Assembly (NCBI GenBank): GCA_016719105.1
Contig: JADKAQ010000001.1
Location: 186,001 to 250,000, forward strand
DNA length: 64,000 bases
Source of the DNA: Gemmatimonadota bacterium
GTDB lineage: Bacteria > Gemmatimonadota > Gemmatimonadetes > Gemmatimonadales > Gemmatimonadaceae
Reading direction: 5' to 3'
Shown piece after piece: positions 51,587 to 60,343 of this stretch. The translations under genes were made by a program, and so were the position numbers. Within the stretch, counting starts at the first letter, position 1, and each line of letters begins with the position of its first letter. The notes beneath the pieces are model-generated. The model made no database searches and was not told the origin of the DNA. It was given only the letters and a program-made list of their open reading frames with translations.

Positions 51587-54096
51587 GCGGTCACGGTGCG
51601 GGGGGATGTGGGGCGGTTGGACGCCGTGCGCTCGAACGTGTGGCCGTACCACGATCCCAGGACGACGGTCAGGGAGCTGAGCGGCATCATGACCGCGGCA
51701 ATCACCGGATTGATCAGGCCAACGATCGCCAGCGACGCCCCCACGACGTTGTACAGCAGCGAGAAGGTAATGTTGCGCCGGATGACACGCATCGTATTGC
51801 CGGCGCCCTGCATCAACTCGACCAGCGGGGCGAGCCCCGGCTTGGTGAGGAAGATGTCGGCGGTCGCCAGCGATGCCTCGGCCCCGCCGTGCACGCCGAT
51901 CCCGACGGTGGCGGCCGCGATGGCCGCGGCATCGTTCACCCCGTCGCCCACCATCACCACGCGATGGTCGACCTTGAGCGACTCGACCACGCGCAGCTTC
52001 TCCTCCGGCGTCGCTTCGCCCTGGCACTCGTCAGGCGCGAGGCCGAGCGATCGGCCCACGGCGCGCACCACCGGTGTCGCGTCGCCCGAGAGGATGCGCA
52101 CCGACCACCCCGCTTGGCGCAGCGCAGAGATACTCGCCTTGGCGTCGGGGCGGACGGGGTCGCCGAGGTAGGCGTGCGCGACCACCGCGCCATCGACGGC
52201 TATCCAGACGGGAGTGAGCGAGTCGTCGACGGTCGACCGGCCGGACGGCATCGGCGTGGCGTGTCGTGAGACGAAGGCGGGCGACCCGACGAAGACGTCG
52301 TGCCCGCTCACGCGCCCCGTGATGCCCCCCCCGGTCACGTGCGACGACGACTCCACGAGCGGAACCTCGGCCAGGTCGGAGAAGGCGCGGCGAAAGCCAT
52401 CGGCGAGCGGATGTGTCGACTCCTGCTCGAGGGCGAGGACGAGCGGCTTGACCCACTCGGGCCCTTCCCAGTGCACGAGCGAGACGCGCGCCTCGGTGAT
52501 CGTCCCGGTCTTGTCGAGCAGGATGATCCCTGGGCGGGAGAGCGCCTCGATTGCGTCGCCCCCCTTGATGAAGAGTCCGCGGCGCGCGGCGCGTCCCGTG
52601 GCGACCGTGACGGCCAGCGGCGTGGCCATCGCCAGCGCGCAGGGACAGGTCACGACGAGGAGGGCGATGGCGTTGTCGAGCGCGGCCGACGGATCGGTCG
52701 GGGCGCCGACGGCCCACGTCACGACGGCGAGGACGAGGACGATCGCGACAAACCAACCCGCCATGCGGTTGGCGAGCACGACGACCGGCGCGCGGCGCCG
52801 TGTGCTCTCCTCGACCTGGCGCAGCAGCTTGGCCACCCGGCTCTCCTCGCCTGCGCGCTCGATGCGCACGCGCAACGGTCCGGCGACGTTGAGCGTCCCG
52901 GCGTAGACCGTGCTCCCGGCCTCCACCGAGACCGGGCGCGACTCGCCGGTGAGGAGCGACAGGTTCACCGACGAGCGTCCCTCGGCGACGGTGCCGTCAG
53001 CCGCAATGGTGTCGCCGGCGCGCACGTCGAGCAGCATCCCGGGGAGGAGGGCGGCGGCGGGGAGTTCGCGCACCGCGCCGCCCTCGTCGACCACGCGAGC
53101 GCCTTGCGGGGTGAGGGAGTACAGCAACTCCGACGCATCGGTCGCGGCGCGCTGGCCGCGCTGCTGCAGGTACCGCCCGACGAGGAGGAGGAAGATGAGG
53201 ACGGTGACGCCGTCGAAGTAGACGGGCCCCGTGTCGGTGACGGTGTTGATCGTCCCGCGAATCACGCCGGCGCCCAACGCGATGGCGATGGGCAGGTCCA
53301 GGTGCAACGCGCGCGTGCGCAGCGCGGCCCACGCCCCGGCAAAGAAGACGCGTCCGGGGAAGAGCACCGCCGGAATCGTCAACCCCAGCGAGATGTAGCG
53401 GAAGAAGCGCTCGTACTGCGACTCGATCCCGTTGGCCAGCCACCCCGAGTACATCGCCAGCGCGGCCAGCATCACGTTGATGGCGATGGCTCCGGCGACG
53501 CCGATGCGCATGATGGCCGAGCGGTCTTCCTTGCGCCGCACCTCGTCGCGTCGCACCCCGAGGTAGGGATGCGGCGCGTAGCCCAGCGACTCCAGCGAAC
53601 GGGCGACCTGCGACAGGCGCACCGCGGCGGCGTCCCATTCGATCGCTGCCAGCGAGCGCCCGACGTTCAACTCGGCGCGCACCACGCCCGGCAGGAGCAA
53701 CGGGACGCGTTCCACGAGCCAGACGCACGACGCGCAGTGCACTCCCTCGAGGAAGAGCTCGACGCGCGACAGCCCGTCCGGCGTCGTCGTGACATACAAC
53801 GACTGGAACGCCTCGTGGTCGAACTCCTCGTACGTGCGCCCCGTTGCGCGCACCGGCGACGTGCGGCGCTCGGCGAAACCGTAGTACTGGTCGAGCCCGT
53901 GCTCGCTCAGGATCGAGAAGGCGGTACGGCACCCCGCACAGCAGAATTGCGCCGTCGCCCCATCCTCGAGGAAGCCGTCGGGGACGGGGAGGCCACAGTG
54001 CGTGCACGCGGTCTCGCGACGCGCCTCGCTGCGGCCGAGCGCGAAGCCGGCGGCGTTCGCGCCCGGGGTCGTGCTCGAGTTGCTGCTAGTGGCCAT
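51583..54096 (-). CDS. ccoI: copper-transporting P1B ATPase CcoI/FixI
   Basis: 837 aa. The N-terminus has a Cys-rich region (CTHCGLPVPDGF, FCCAGCRTAFS) typical of CcoI, then an HMA domain with GVHCASCVWLVE. The pump has the metal-site CPC in VVTCPCALAMATPLAVTVAT, the phosphorylated Asp in LLDKTGTITEARVS, the TGES actuator motif (LLTGESRPVSV), HP in STHPLADGF and GDGVNDAAAI. It exports copper to the periplasmic face, where the CuB centre of cbb3 oxidase is built. Start overlaps the TauE/SafE-like gene by 11 bp. Confidence 0.95.
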   Translation of the reverse strand: MATSSNSSTTPGANAAGFALGRSEARRETACTHCGLPVPDGFLEDGATAQFCCAGCRTAFSILSEHGLDQYYGFAERRTSPVRATGRTYEEFDHEAFQSLYVTTTPDGLSRVELFLEGVHCASCVWLVERVPLLLPGVVRAELNVGRSLAAIEWDAAAVRLSQVARSLESLGYAPHPYLGVRRDEVRRKEDRSAIMRIGVAGAIAINVMLAALAMYSGWLANGIESQYERFFRYISLGLTIPAVLFPGRVFFAGAWAALRTRALHLDLPIAIALGAGVIRGTINTVTDTGPVYFDGVTVLIFLLLVGRYLQQRGQRAATDASELLYSLTPQGARVVDEGGAVRELPAAALLPGMLLDVRAGDTIAADGTVAEGRSSVNLSLLTGESRPVSVEAGSTVYAGTLNVAGPLRVRIERAGEESRVAKLLRQVEESTRRRAPVVVLANRMAGWFVAIVLVLAVVTWAVGAPTDPSAALDNAIALLVVTCPCALAMATPLAVTVATGRAARRGLFIKGGDAIEALSRPGIILLDKTGTITEARVSLVHWEGPEWVKPLVLALEQESTHPLADGFRRAFSDLAEVPLVESSSHVTGGGITGRVSGHDVFVGSPAFVSRHATPMPSGRSTVDDSLTPVWIAVDGAVVAHAYLGDPVRPDAKASISALRQAGWSVRILSGDATPVVRAVGRSLGLAPDECQGEATPEEKLRVVESLKVDHRVVMVGDGVNDAAAIAAATVGIGVHGGAEASLATADIFLTKPGLAPLVELMQGAGNTMRVIRRNITFSLLYNVVGASLAIVGLINPVIAAVMMPLSSLTVVLGSWYGHTFERTASNRPTSPRTVTA

Positions 54097-54829
54097 GCGC
54101 TGCGGACGGGGAGCCGCTGGTCACGTGCAGCTGGCGGGCGCGCGCCGACAGCGCCTCGGGATCGAGGCGCATGCGTCCGGTGATCGACAGCACCCCCATC
54201 ACGACGACTGCGGCCGCGGTGACCATCGGGAGCCGGCTGCGGAAGGCGCCCGTGAGGCGCTGCGCGCCGTAACCCACGCTCAACATCATGGGGAGCGTCC
54301 CCACCCAGAAGATCGCCATCGTCCCGAGGGCGGTGTCGATGCGACCCGTCCCCGCGGCCGTGAAGACGAAGGCGTAGAGCCAGCCGCAGGGAAGGAGCGT
54401 GGTGAGCAGTCCCGTGGCCGCGGCGCGCACCTCGGGCCGCTGGCCGCGCACGCGCGCGAGCAGCCCGCCTAACGGGTTGCGTCCGACCGGGAGCCCCTCG
54501 AGTCGCGGAAGGCGGATCCCCCGCGACGCGAGGATCGTCGACAGCCCCCAACCGATCATCAGCGTCCCCGAGACCACGGCGGCGCCGCGCGACAGCCCGA
54601 CCAACCCGCCGACCCGGTCGAGCCCTTGCCCGAGGACACCGGCCAGCAGCCCGAGCACCAGGTACGAGACGAGGCGCCCGACGTTGTACGCGACGTGCGA
54701 TCCCGTCCCGCCCGCGCGCCCGTCGGCCCCCGTTGCATAGAAGCAGACGAAACCACCGCACATCCCCGCGCAGTGCATGCTCCCGAGCAGGGAGGCGGTG
54801 AGGACGCCGAGGGCGAGCACCGCAGACAT
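54086..54829 (-). CDS. TauE/SafE-family membrane protein of the cco cluster
   Basis: 247 aa with six predicted membrane helices. The first contains SLLGSMHCAGMCGGFVCFYA, a Met/His/Cys-rich motif seen in the sulfite-exporter (TauE/SafE)-like proteins next to cbb3 genes. A second such motif is TTLLPCGWLYAFVFTAAGTG. The Cys and Met residues in membrane helices suggest metal handling, probably copper, as inference. It lies between ccoH and ccoI in the place such a gene commonly takes. Confidence 0.85.
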   Translation of the reverse strand: MSAVLALGVLTASLLGSMHCAGMCGGFVCFYATGADGRAGGTGSHVAYNVGRLVSYLVLGLLAGVLGQGLDRVGGLVGLSRGAAVVSGTLMIGWGLSTILASRGIRLPRLEGLPVGRNPLGGLLARVRGQRPEVRAAATGLLTTLLPCGWLYAFVFTAAGTGRIDTALGTMAIFWVGTLPMMLSVGYGAQRLTGAFRSRLPMVTAAAVVVMGVLSITGRMRLDPEALSARARQLHVTSGSPSAAHGH

Positions 54830-54833
54830 CGGA

Positions 54834-55322
54834 CTACTTCGCGGACGGGGGGGCCGCGTCGACTCGCGACCGGACGGCAAACCGATCGGTCCCGCGCGTG
54901 ACCAGGAAGCGCAATTCCCACTCGCCTGGGCGCACGGCATCGAGCGACGTGCGATAGCGCCCGTCGCCTGCATCGGCGAGCGTGGCGGTGAGTTGGCGCG
55001 ACGCGCGGGCGTTGTGCATCGCCAGCACCTGCACCGAGGCACCGCTGATCGTCGTGCCTGACGAGTCGGTGACGACGGCTTCCAGCGTCCCCACGCGCCC
55101 GGGTTCACCAAGCGCCAGCGCCGGGGTCACGTGCCACCCCAGTCGCGCGCTCTCGGCACGCAGCGCCATCTCGTCGTCGAAGTGCACGGCCTTCTGGTAG
55201 TAGTCGGGCTCCACGGCGAATGCCTCGTCGTGGCTCGCGACCAGCGCGACCCAGATGTTGCTCCCGGCAGAGAGAATCAGCACGAGCGCGATCCCGATCG
55301 GCCACTGCAGTCCGCGCTTCAT
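54834..55322 (-). CDS. ccoH: FixH/CcoH-family cbb3 assembly protein
   Basis: 162 aa. One N-terminal membrane helix (WPIGIALVLILSAGSNIWVA) is followed by EPDYYQKAVHFDDEMALRAE, the conserved FixH motif, and a periplasmic beta-sandwich (LEAVVTDSSGTTISGASVQV). CcoH stabilises the cbb3 complex together with CcoI. Overlaps ccoG by 4 bp. Confidence 0.92.
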   Translation of the reverse strand: MKRGLQWPIGIALVLILSAGSNIWVALVASHDEAFAVEPDYYQKAVHFDDEMALRAESARLGWHVTPALALGEPGRVGTLEAVVTDSSGTTISGASVQVLAMHNARASRQLTATLADAGDGRYRTSLDAVRPGEWELRFLVTRGTDRFAVRSRVDAAPPSAK

Positions 55323-56827
55323 CGCTTCTCCTTCGAGTCGAGGGAGGTGGAGTCCCCGTCCTTCCTGTCGTCCTTGTCGTCGTCCCTGGTGTCGGCGCTG
55401 CCTGACGAGTCGTGCGAGCCGCCGACCTTTTCACCCTCGCCACGCGGGCCGAGGAGTCGGTACTGGAATTCCCCCGTGTAGTCGGCGCCATCGGTGACCT
55501 TGATCGTCACCATCCGATCGCCCGTGGCGAAGACCGCACGCGGGAGGAGGACGAAGAGCGACAAGGTCTCGGTCTTCCCCTGCGCCACCGGGAACGGGTT
55601 GACCGGGATCACCACCTGGCCTTCCTCGGCGCCAACGATCGACAGCTGATACGAACGGTCGCTCTCGCTTCGGTTGGCGATGCGCAGGCGTACCTGGTTG
55701 GAGACGCGACCGTCGCTCTCCTCGGTGAACGGGACGCCGAGCGAGCGGAGCAGGGTGATGTCCGCCTTGGGCTTCGTGTCGATCTGGTAGACCAGCGTCC
55801 CCATCACGAGGGCGAGGGCCACCGGATAGATGATCGTGCGCGGACGCAGCAGGTGGCTCGTCCCGCCCGCGAGGATGTCGCGCGACGTGTAGCGAATGAG
55901 CCCCGTGGGCTTGCCGATCGACGTCATGATGGCGTCGCAGGCGTCGGAGCACTGCGTGCAGTGGATGCATTCCATCTGCAGCCCGTCGCGGATGTCGATC
56001 CCGGTGGGGCAGGTGACCACGCAGGCGCCGCAGTCGATGCAGTCGCCGAGATTGGCTGCGCGGTTCTTGGTCCCCTTCATGCGCGGTTCGCCGCGCCCAT
56101 AGTCGTAGGCGACCACGAGCGACGACTTGTCGAGCAGGACCGACTGCCAGCGCCCGTACGGACAGGCGATGGTGCAGGTCTGCTCGCGGAAGTACGCGAA
56201 GTCGAGGAAGACGAGCACCGTCGTCACCGCCATGATGGCGAACGACGACGGGTGTTCGACGGGTGATCGGGTCACCCACACCTTGAGTTGATCCACGCCC
56301 ACGAAGTAGGCGAGGAAGGTATGGGCGAGCACGAGGGCGATGACGAAGTAGACCGCGTACTTGAGGAGGCGGCGGGGGTTGAAGTGCGACCCGCTCCTGT
56401 CGATCGCCATCGAACCCGAGCGCCCGCCTTCGATCAGGCGCTCGAGCGGTCTGAAGACAAACTCCATCCACACGGTCTGCGGGCACCCCCAGCCGCACCA
56501 CACCCGCCCGAACAGGGCGGTGAAGGTGAAGACCAGGAGCACGAGCGTGCCCAGCAGGAGCATGAACAACAGCGTGTCCGTCGCCAGGAACGTGTAGCCG
56601 AAAAAGGTGAATTCCCGGCGGACGGCGTTCAGCCAGATGCTCGGCTTGCCATTGATGTCGATGTGCGGAATGGCGAGGTACACCACCATCAGCACGTAGG
56701 CGACGATCCGGCGGCGCGACCACCAGGCGCCGTCGGAGGGTTTGGGACGGATCCAGCGACGCGATCCGTCCTCGTTCATCGTCGGGAGCACCCGACCTTG
56801 CGCTCGTGGGGCGATGGAGGAGCTCAC
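55319..56827 (-). CDS. ccoG: cbb3 oxidase accessory protein CcoG (ferredoxin-type)
   Basis: 502 aa. Several membrane helices surround a NapH/FixG-like region (FGRVWCGWGCPQTVWMEFVF). Two 4Fe-4S motifs lie in CIDCGACVVTCPTGIDI and CIHCTQCSDACDAIMTSIGK. The C-terminal third is a periplasmic Ig-like domain with an acidic tail (SGSADTRDDDKDDRKDGDST). CcoG reduces Cu(II) during oxidase assembly (from recall). Last copy of the full FixG order; the acidic tail is unusual in length. Confidence 0.94.
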   Translation of the reverse strand: MSSSIAPRAQGRVLPTMNEDGSRRWIRPKPSDGAWWSRRRIVAYVLMVVYLAIPHIDINGKPSIWLNAVRREFTFFGYTFLATDTLLFMLLLGTLVLLVFTFTALFGRVWCGWGCPQTVWMEFVFRPLERLIEGGRSGSMAIDRSGSHFNPRRLLKYAVYFVIALVLAHTFLAYFVGVDQLKVWVTRSPVEHPSSFAIMAVTTVLVFLDFAYFREQTCTIACPYGRWQSVLLDKSSLVVAYDYGRGEPRMKGTKNRAANLGDCIDCGACVVTCPTGIDIRDGLQMECIHCTQCSDACDAIMTSIGKPTGLIRYTSRDILAGGTSHLLRPRTIIYPVALALVMGTLVYQIDTKPKADITLLRSLGVPFTEESDGRVSNQVRLRIANRSESDRSYQLSIVGAEEGQVVIPVNPFPVAQGKTETLSLFVLLPRAVFATGDRMVTIKVTDGADYTGEFQYRLLGPRGEGEKVGGSHDSSGSADTRDDDKDDRKDGDSTSLDSKEKR

Positions 56828-56841
56828 TGCGATCCTGCTTC

Positions 56842-57456
56842 CTACTGGGCTTTAGGTGTGGCGGTGTCCGTGGCGGCGGAGTCTGCGGGCGCCGCCTGGA
56901 CGGCCGGCGCCCCTTCGGGCGCCTTCGGGTTGGGCGGGTTGGTCCCCTTGAGCGAGGCGACGTACACGGTCACCGCGTTCACCTGGTCCGGCTTCAGGAG
57001 TTTGCCCCAGTTCGGCATCCCCTTGGCCAACACCCCTTCCACGATGGTCTTGTGGATCTCCGACAGCGTGCCGCCGTGGATCCAGGCGTCGTCGGTCAGG
57101 TTGGGGCCGATCATGCCGCCGCCGTCGGGGCGGTGGCACGACGCACAGTTGGTCGTGTAGACCGTCTTGCCCGTGGCAATCGTCGACGGGTCCGTCGCGA
57201 GCGCCGCCAGCTGCTGCGGCGTCGCGCCACCGTCGGGTTCCGGATGCGCCGCCTTCCACGCCGCCACGTCGGCCTCGTAGTTGGCGATGCGTCCCTTGCC
57301 GATCCCCACGCCGGGGACGTTGAAGTAGTACAGCACCGAGAACACGATCGTCGCGTAGAACAGGTATACCCACCAGCGCGGGAGCGGATTGTCGTACTCC
57401 TGGATCCCGTCGTAGTTGTGCTCGATCAGGTTCTTGTCGTTTTGTGGGGCGGCCAT
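56842..57456 (-). CDS. ccoP: cbb3 oxidase cytochrome c subunit CcoP, mono-haem form
   Basis: 204 aa. The N-terminal region (EYDNPLPRWWVYLFYATIVF) is the CcoP membrane anchor (N-terminal FixP domain). One haem c site follows, TTNCASCHRPDGGGMIGPNL, with an axial-Met region GVLAKGMPNWGKLL. Usual CcoP subunits are about 290-310 aa and have two CxxCH motifs; only one is present here. The C-terminus is a Pro/Ala-rich tail. ATG 57456 has GGAG upstream and starts 3 bp after ccoQ. Confidence 0.93.
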   Translation of the reverse strand: MAAPQNDKNLIEHNYDGIQEYDNPLPRWWVYLFYATIVFSVLYYFNVPGVGIGKGRIANYEADVAAWKAAHPEPDGGATPQQLAALATDPSTIATGKTVYTTNCASCHRPDGGGMIGPNLTDDAWIHGGTLSEIHKTIVEGVLAKGMPNWGKLLKPDQVNAVTVYVASLKGTNPPNPKAPEGAPAVQAAPADSAATDTATPKAQ

Positions 57457-57458
57457 GG

Positions 57459-57653
57459 TCACTCTCCGCGCTTACGCGGCGTTTGGGGAGTCTCGTCGTC
57501 GAGCGGCATGCGGGCAGCCTTCTGGTAGGTCTCATTGAAGCGCGGCGAGAAGATCCGCCACAGCACGAGACCGAAGGCCACGAGGAAGAGGATGAGCGAG
57601 ATCTGGGCGTAGCCGTCCAGGTTGGCCCCGCTCATCAATTCGGTGAGACTCAT
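57459..57653 (-). CDS. ccoQ: cbb3 oxidase subunit CcoQ
   Basis: 64 aa. One membrane helix (ISLILFLVAFGLVLWRIFSP) with a cytoplasmic tail (RFNETYQKAARMPLDDETPQ), the size and form of FixQ/CcoQ, which stabilises CcoP in the complex. Overlaps ccoNO by 4 bp. Confidence 0.9.
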   Translation of the reverse strand: MSLTELMSGANLDGYAQISLILFLVAFGLVLWRIFSPRFNETYQKAARMPLDDETPQTPRKRGE

Positions 57654-59935
57654 GGATGCCCTCCTGCGGGCGCGACCGCCGGTGCGGTTCCCGTGGCGGG
57701 GGCCGGAGCCGACGTCCGGTTGGCCGCCACTCCCGGCGCCGTCTGGATGTCACGCCCTAACCGCTGCATGTAGGCGATGAGCGCGGTGACTTCCTTCGTC
57801 TCGAAGCCGTTGCCACCACCGGTCACCGCGAGATCGGCCGCGATCGTCTTGGCCTGCGCGCGCGCCATGTCGGGCGCCGTGTTCACCGCGTCCCCGTACG
57901 GCACGCCCAGCATCGCCATCGCGTCGACGCGCTGCTGGATCCCGTCGAAGTCGAGGTCGTTGGTGATCATGTGGGTGTACGCCGGCATGATCGACTTGGC
58001 GTTCACTTCGCGCGGGTTCTGGAAGTGGCGTAGGTGCCAGAGGTTGCTCTTCATCCCGCCCTCCCGCGCCAGATCGGGCCCGATGCGGCGCGAGCCCCAG
58101 AGGAAGGGATGCTCGTACACCGACTCACCCGGCTTGGAGTACTCGCCGTAGCGCTCTGTCTCGAAGCGCAGCGGGCGAATCTGCTGCGAGTGACAGTTGA
58201 AGCACCCTTCGCGGATGTAGAGGTCGCGCCCCGCCAGTTCCAGCGGCGTGTACGGCTTGACGGACGCGATGGTCGGGACGTTCGACTTGATGAGGAACGT
58301 CGGGATGATCTCGAAGAGCGAGGCCACTGCCACCGCCACCGTGGTGAGCACGGTGAAGAGAATCGGGGCGCGCTCCCACGACCGGTGGAAGGTCAGGTTC
58401 ATGAAGCGGCCGAACGCCGTGGCCGGCACGTCAACGCCGGGGCGTAACGGCTCCGGGACGTACTGCTTGGCCAGCGCCGGGGCCTGGACGACCGGAACGG
58501 TGTAGGCCGCCGGGCGCTTGCCCCACGTCTTCACGATGTTGTAGGCAAAGATGATCACGCCCACCAGGTACAACGTGCCGCCAACCACGCGCACCCAGTA
58601 CATGGGGATCAGGCGGGCCACGGTCTCGACGAAATCGGGATACTGCAGGCGCCCCGTCTCGTCGAACGCGCGCCACATCAGTCCCTGCGTGACGCCGGCC
58701 GAGTAGATGGAGACGATGTACAGCACGATGCCGATCGTGGCGATCCAGAAGTGCGTGTTCATCAGCTTCTTGCTGTACAACTCCGTCTGGAAGAGCCGCG
58801 GCGCGAGCCAGTAGATCATGCCGAACGTGAAGAAGCCGTTCCAGGTGAGCGCCCCGGAGTGCACGTGGGCGATGGTCCAGTCGGTGTAGTGCGAGAGCGA
58901 GTTCACCGCCTTGATCGACAGCATCGGCCCTTCGAAGGTCGACATGCCGTAGCCGGTGAGGGCGATGACCATGAACTTGAGAATCGGGTCGTCGGCCACC
59001 TTGTGCCACCCGCCGCGCAGCGTCAGGAGGCCGTTGATCATGCCCCCCCAGCTCGGCGCCCACAGCATGACCGAGAAGATCATGCCTAACGTCGACGCCC
59101 ACTCGGGGAGCGACGTGTAGTGCAGGTGGTGCGGCCCGGCCCAGATGTACATGAAGACCAGCGTCCAGAAGTGCAGGATCGACAGCTTGTAGCTGAAGAC
59201 CGGCCCCTCCGCCGCCTTGGGCATGAAGTAGTACATCATCCCCAGGAACGGCGTCGTGAGGAAGAAGGCCACCGCGTTGTGGCCGTACCACCACTGCATG
59301 AAGGCGTCCTGCACCCCGGCGTAGATGCTGTAGCTCTTCAGAAACCCGGCCGGCACGGACAGGTTGTTGAAAATGTGCAGCACGGCCACCGTGATGATCG
59401 AGGCCAGATAGAACCAGAGCGCCACGTAGAGGTGGCGCTCACGGCGCTTGATCAGCGTCCCCACATAGTTGATCGCGAAGATGACCCACACCACCGCGAT
59501 CATGAGGTCGATCGGCCACTCCAGCTCGGCGTACTCCTTGGCCTGCGTGAAGCCCAGCGGGAGGGTGAGGGCGGCGGCAACGATGATCAGCTGCCAACCC
59601 CAGAAATGCGCGTTGCTCAACGCGTCGGAAAACATGCGCGCCTTGGTCAGGCGCTGCGTCGAGTAATAGACCCCCGTGAAGATCGCATTGCCCGCGAAGG
59701 CGAAGATCACCGCGTTGGTGTGCAGCGGGCGCAGACGACCAAAGGTGAGAAACGGGGCGAGGTTCCACTCGGGGTACGCCATCTGGATGGCGATCAACAC
59801 CCCAACCAGCATGCCGACGAATCCCCACAGGATCGTCACGAACAGGAACTTGCGTACGATGACGTCATCGTAGCTGAACGACTCGAGCCTTGCGGCGCCT
59901 GCCGCTCCGGCTGGGGCGCTCCGGGATTCGCTCAT
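57650..59935 (-). CDS. ccoNO: cbb3 oxidase fused catalytic and cytochrome c subunits CcoN-CcoO
   Basis: 761 aa, a fusion. Residues about 1-480 are CcoN with 12 membrane helices and the metal ligands: HTNAVIFAFAGNAIFTGVYY, MQWWYGHNAVAFFLTTPFLG, WAGPHHLHYTSLPEWASTLG (CuB His pair and the active-site Tyr region) and DWTIAHVHSGALTWNGFF (two His of helix X). Residues about 520-700 are CcoO, with one haem c site (YIREGCFNCHSQQIRPLRFE) and an axial-Met region (SIMPAYTHM). The linker is a membrane helix (ILFTVLTTVAVAVASLFEII). It reduces O2 with high affinity while pumping protons. First gene of the operon. Confidence 0.96.
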   Translation of the reverse strand: MSESRSAPAGAAGAARLESFSYDDVIVRKFLFVTILWGFVGMLVGVLIAIQMAYPEWNLAPFLTFGRLRPLHTNAVIFAFAGNAIFTGVYYSTQRLTKARMFSDALSNAHFWGWQLIIVAAALTLPLGFTQAKEYAELEWPIDLMIAVVWVIFAINYVGTLIKRRERHLYVALWFYLASIITVAVLHIFNNLSVPAGFLKSYSIYAGVQDAFMQWWYGHNAVAFFLTTPFLGMMYYFMPKAAEGPVFSYKLSILHFWTLVFMYIWAGPHHLHYTSLPEWASTLGMIFSVMLWAPSWGGMINGLLTLRGGWHKVADDPILKFMVIALTGYGMSTFEGPMLSIKAVNSLSHYTDWTIAHVHSGALTWNGFFTFGMIYWLAPRLFQTELYSKKLMNTHFWIATIGIVLYIVSIYSAGVTQGLMWRAFDETGRLQYPDFVETVARLIPMYWVRVVGGTLYLVGVIIFAYNIVKTWGKRPAAYTVPVVQAPALAKQYVPEPLRPGVDVPATAFGRFMNLTFHRSWERAPILFTVLTTVAVAVASLFEIIPTFLIKSNVPTIASVKPYTPLELAGRDLYIREGCFNCHSQQIRPLRFETERYGEYSKPGESVYEHPFLWGSRRIGPDLAREGGMKSNLWHLRHFQNPREVNAKSIMPAYTHMITNDLDFDGIQQRVDAMAMLGVPYGDAVNTAPDMARAQAKTIAADLAVTGGGNGFETKEVTALIAYMQRLGRDIQTAPGVAANRTSAPAPATGTAPAVAPAGGHP

Positions 59936-59963
59936 GCAAACCTCGACGAGGGCGATGGTACGG

Positions 59964-59990
59964 GGATTTGTATAACCAAATCCGCATATG
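59964..59990. promoter_or_regulatory. operator-like site upstream of the cco operon
   Basis: Exact inverted repeat GGATTTG-TATAAC-CAAATCC at 59964-59983, overlapping a 14-mer, CAAATCCGCATATG at 59977-59990, which also occurs (complement) beside arsR. No FNR-type TTGAT-N4-ATCAA site is seen. The remaining 59991-60343 shows nothing that I can identify. Confidence 0.5.
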
Positions 59991-60343
59991 GTAACGTTCT
60001 GCGGACTCGTTGATGTGCGCAGAATCTCGGCAGAGTCGGGTAGTCGTGTCGTCGGGGGGGGACCGTCGCAGGGTCAGGGATACCCTGACGATTCGCGCCC
60101 GTGACATAAATCCAGCATTTTGTGCACGCGTCGCGCGCATCCCACGCTGTGACTAGGACTTCGGGGTCCTAGCAGGTCCTTGGGACTCGCGGCCACCTCT
60201 CGGCTAATTCCAGTATCTCGTTGCCGCGCGTGAACATCACTTCGTCCGACAATGTCCCTACGCGCTCCCTCCCCGGATGGGAGGGAGCCAACGCCTTTGA
60301 ACGGGGCACGCTGACGGCAGCGCGCGCCGCAGCACCACGCTCG

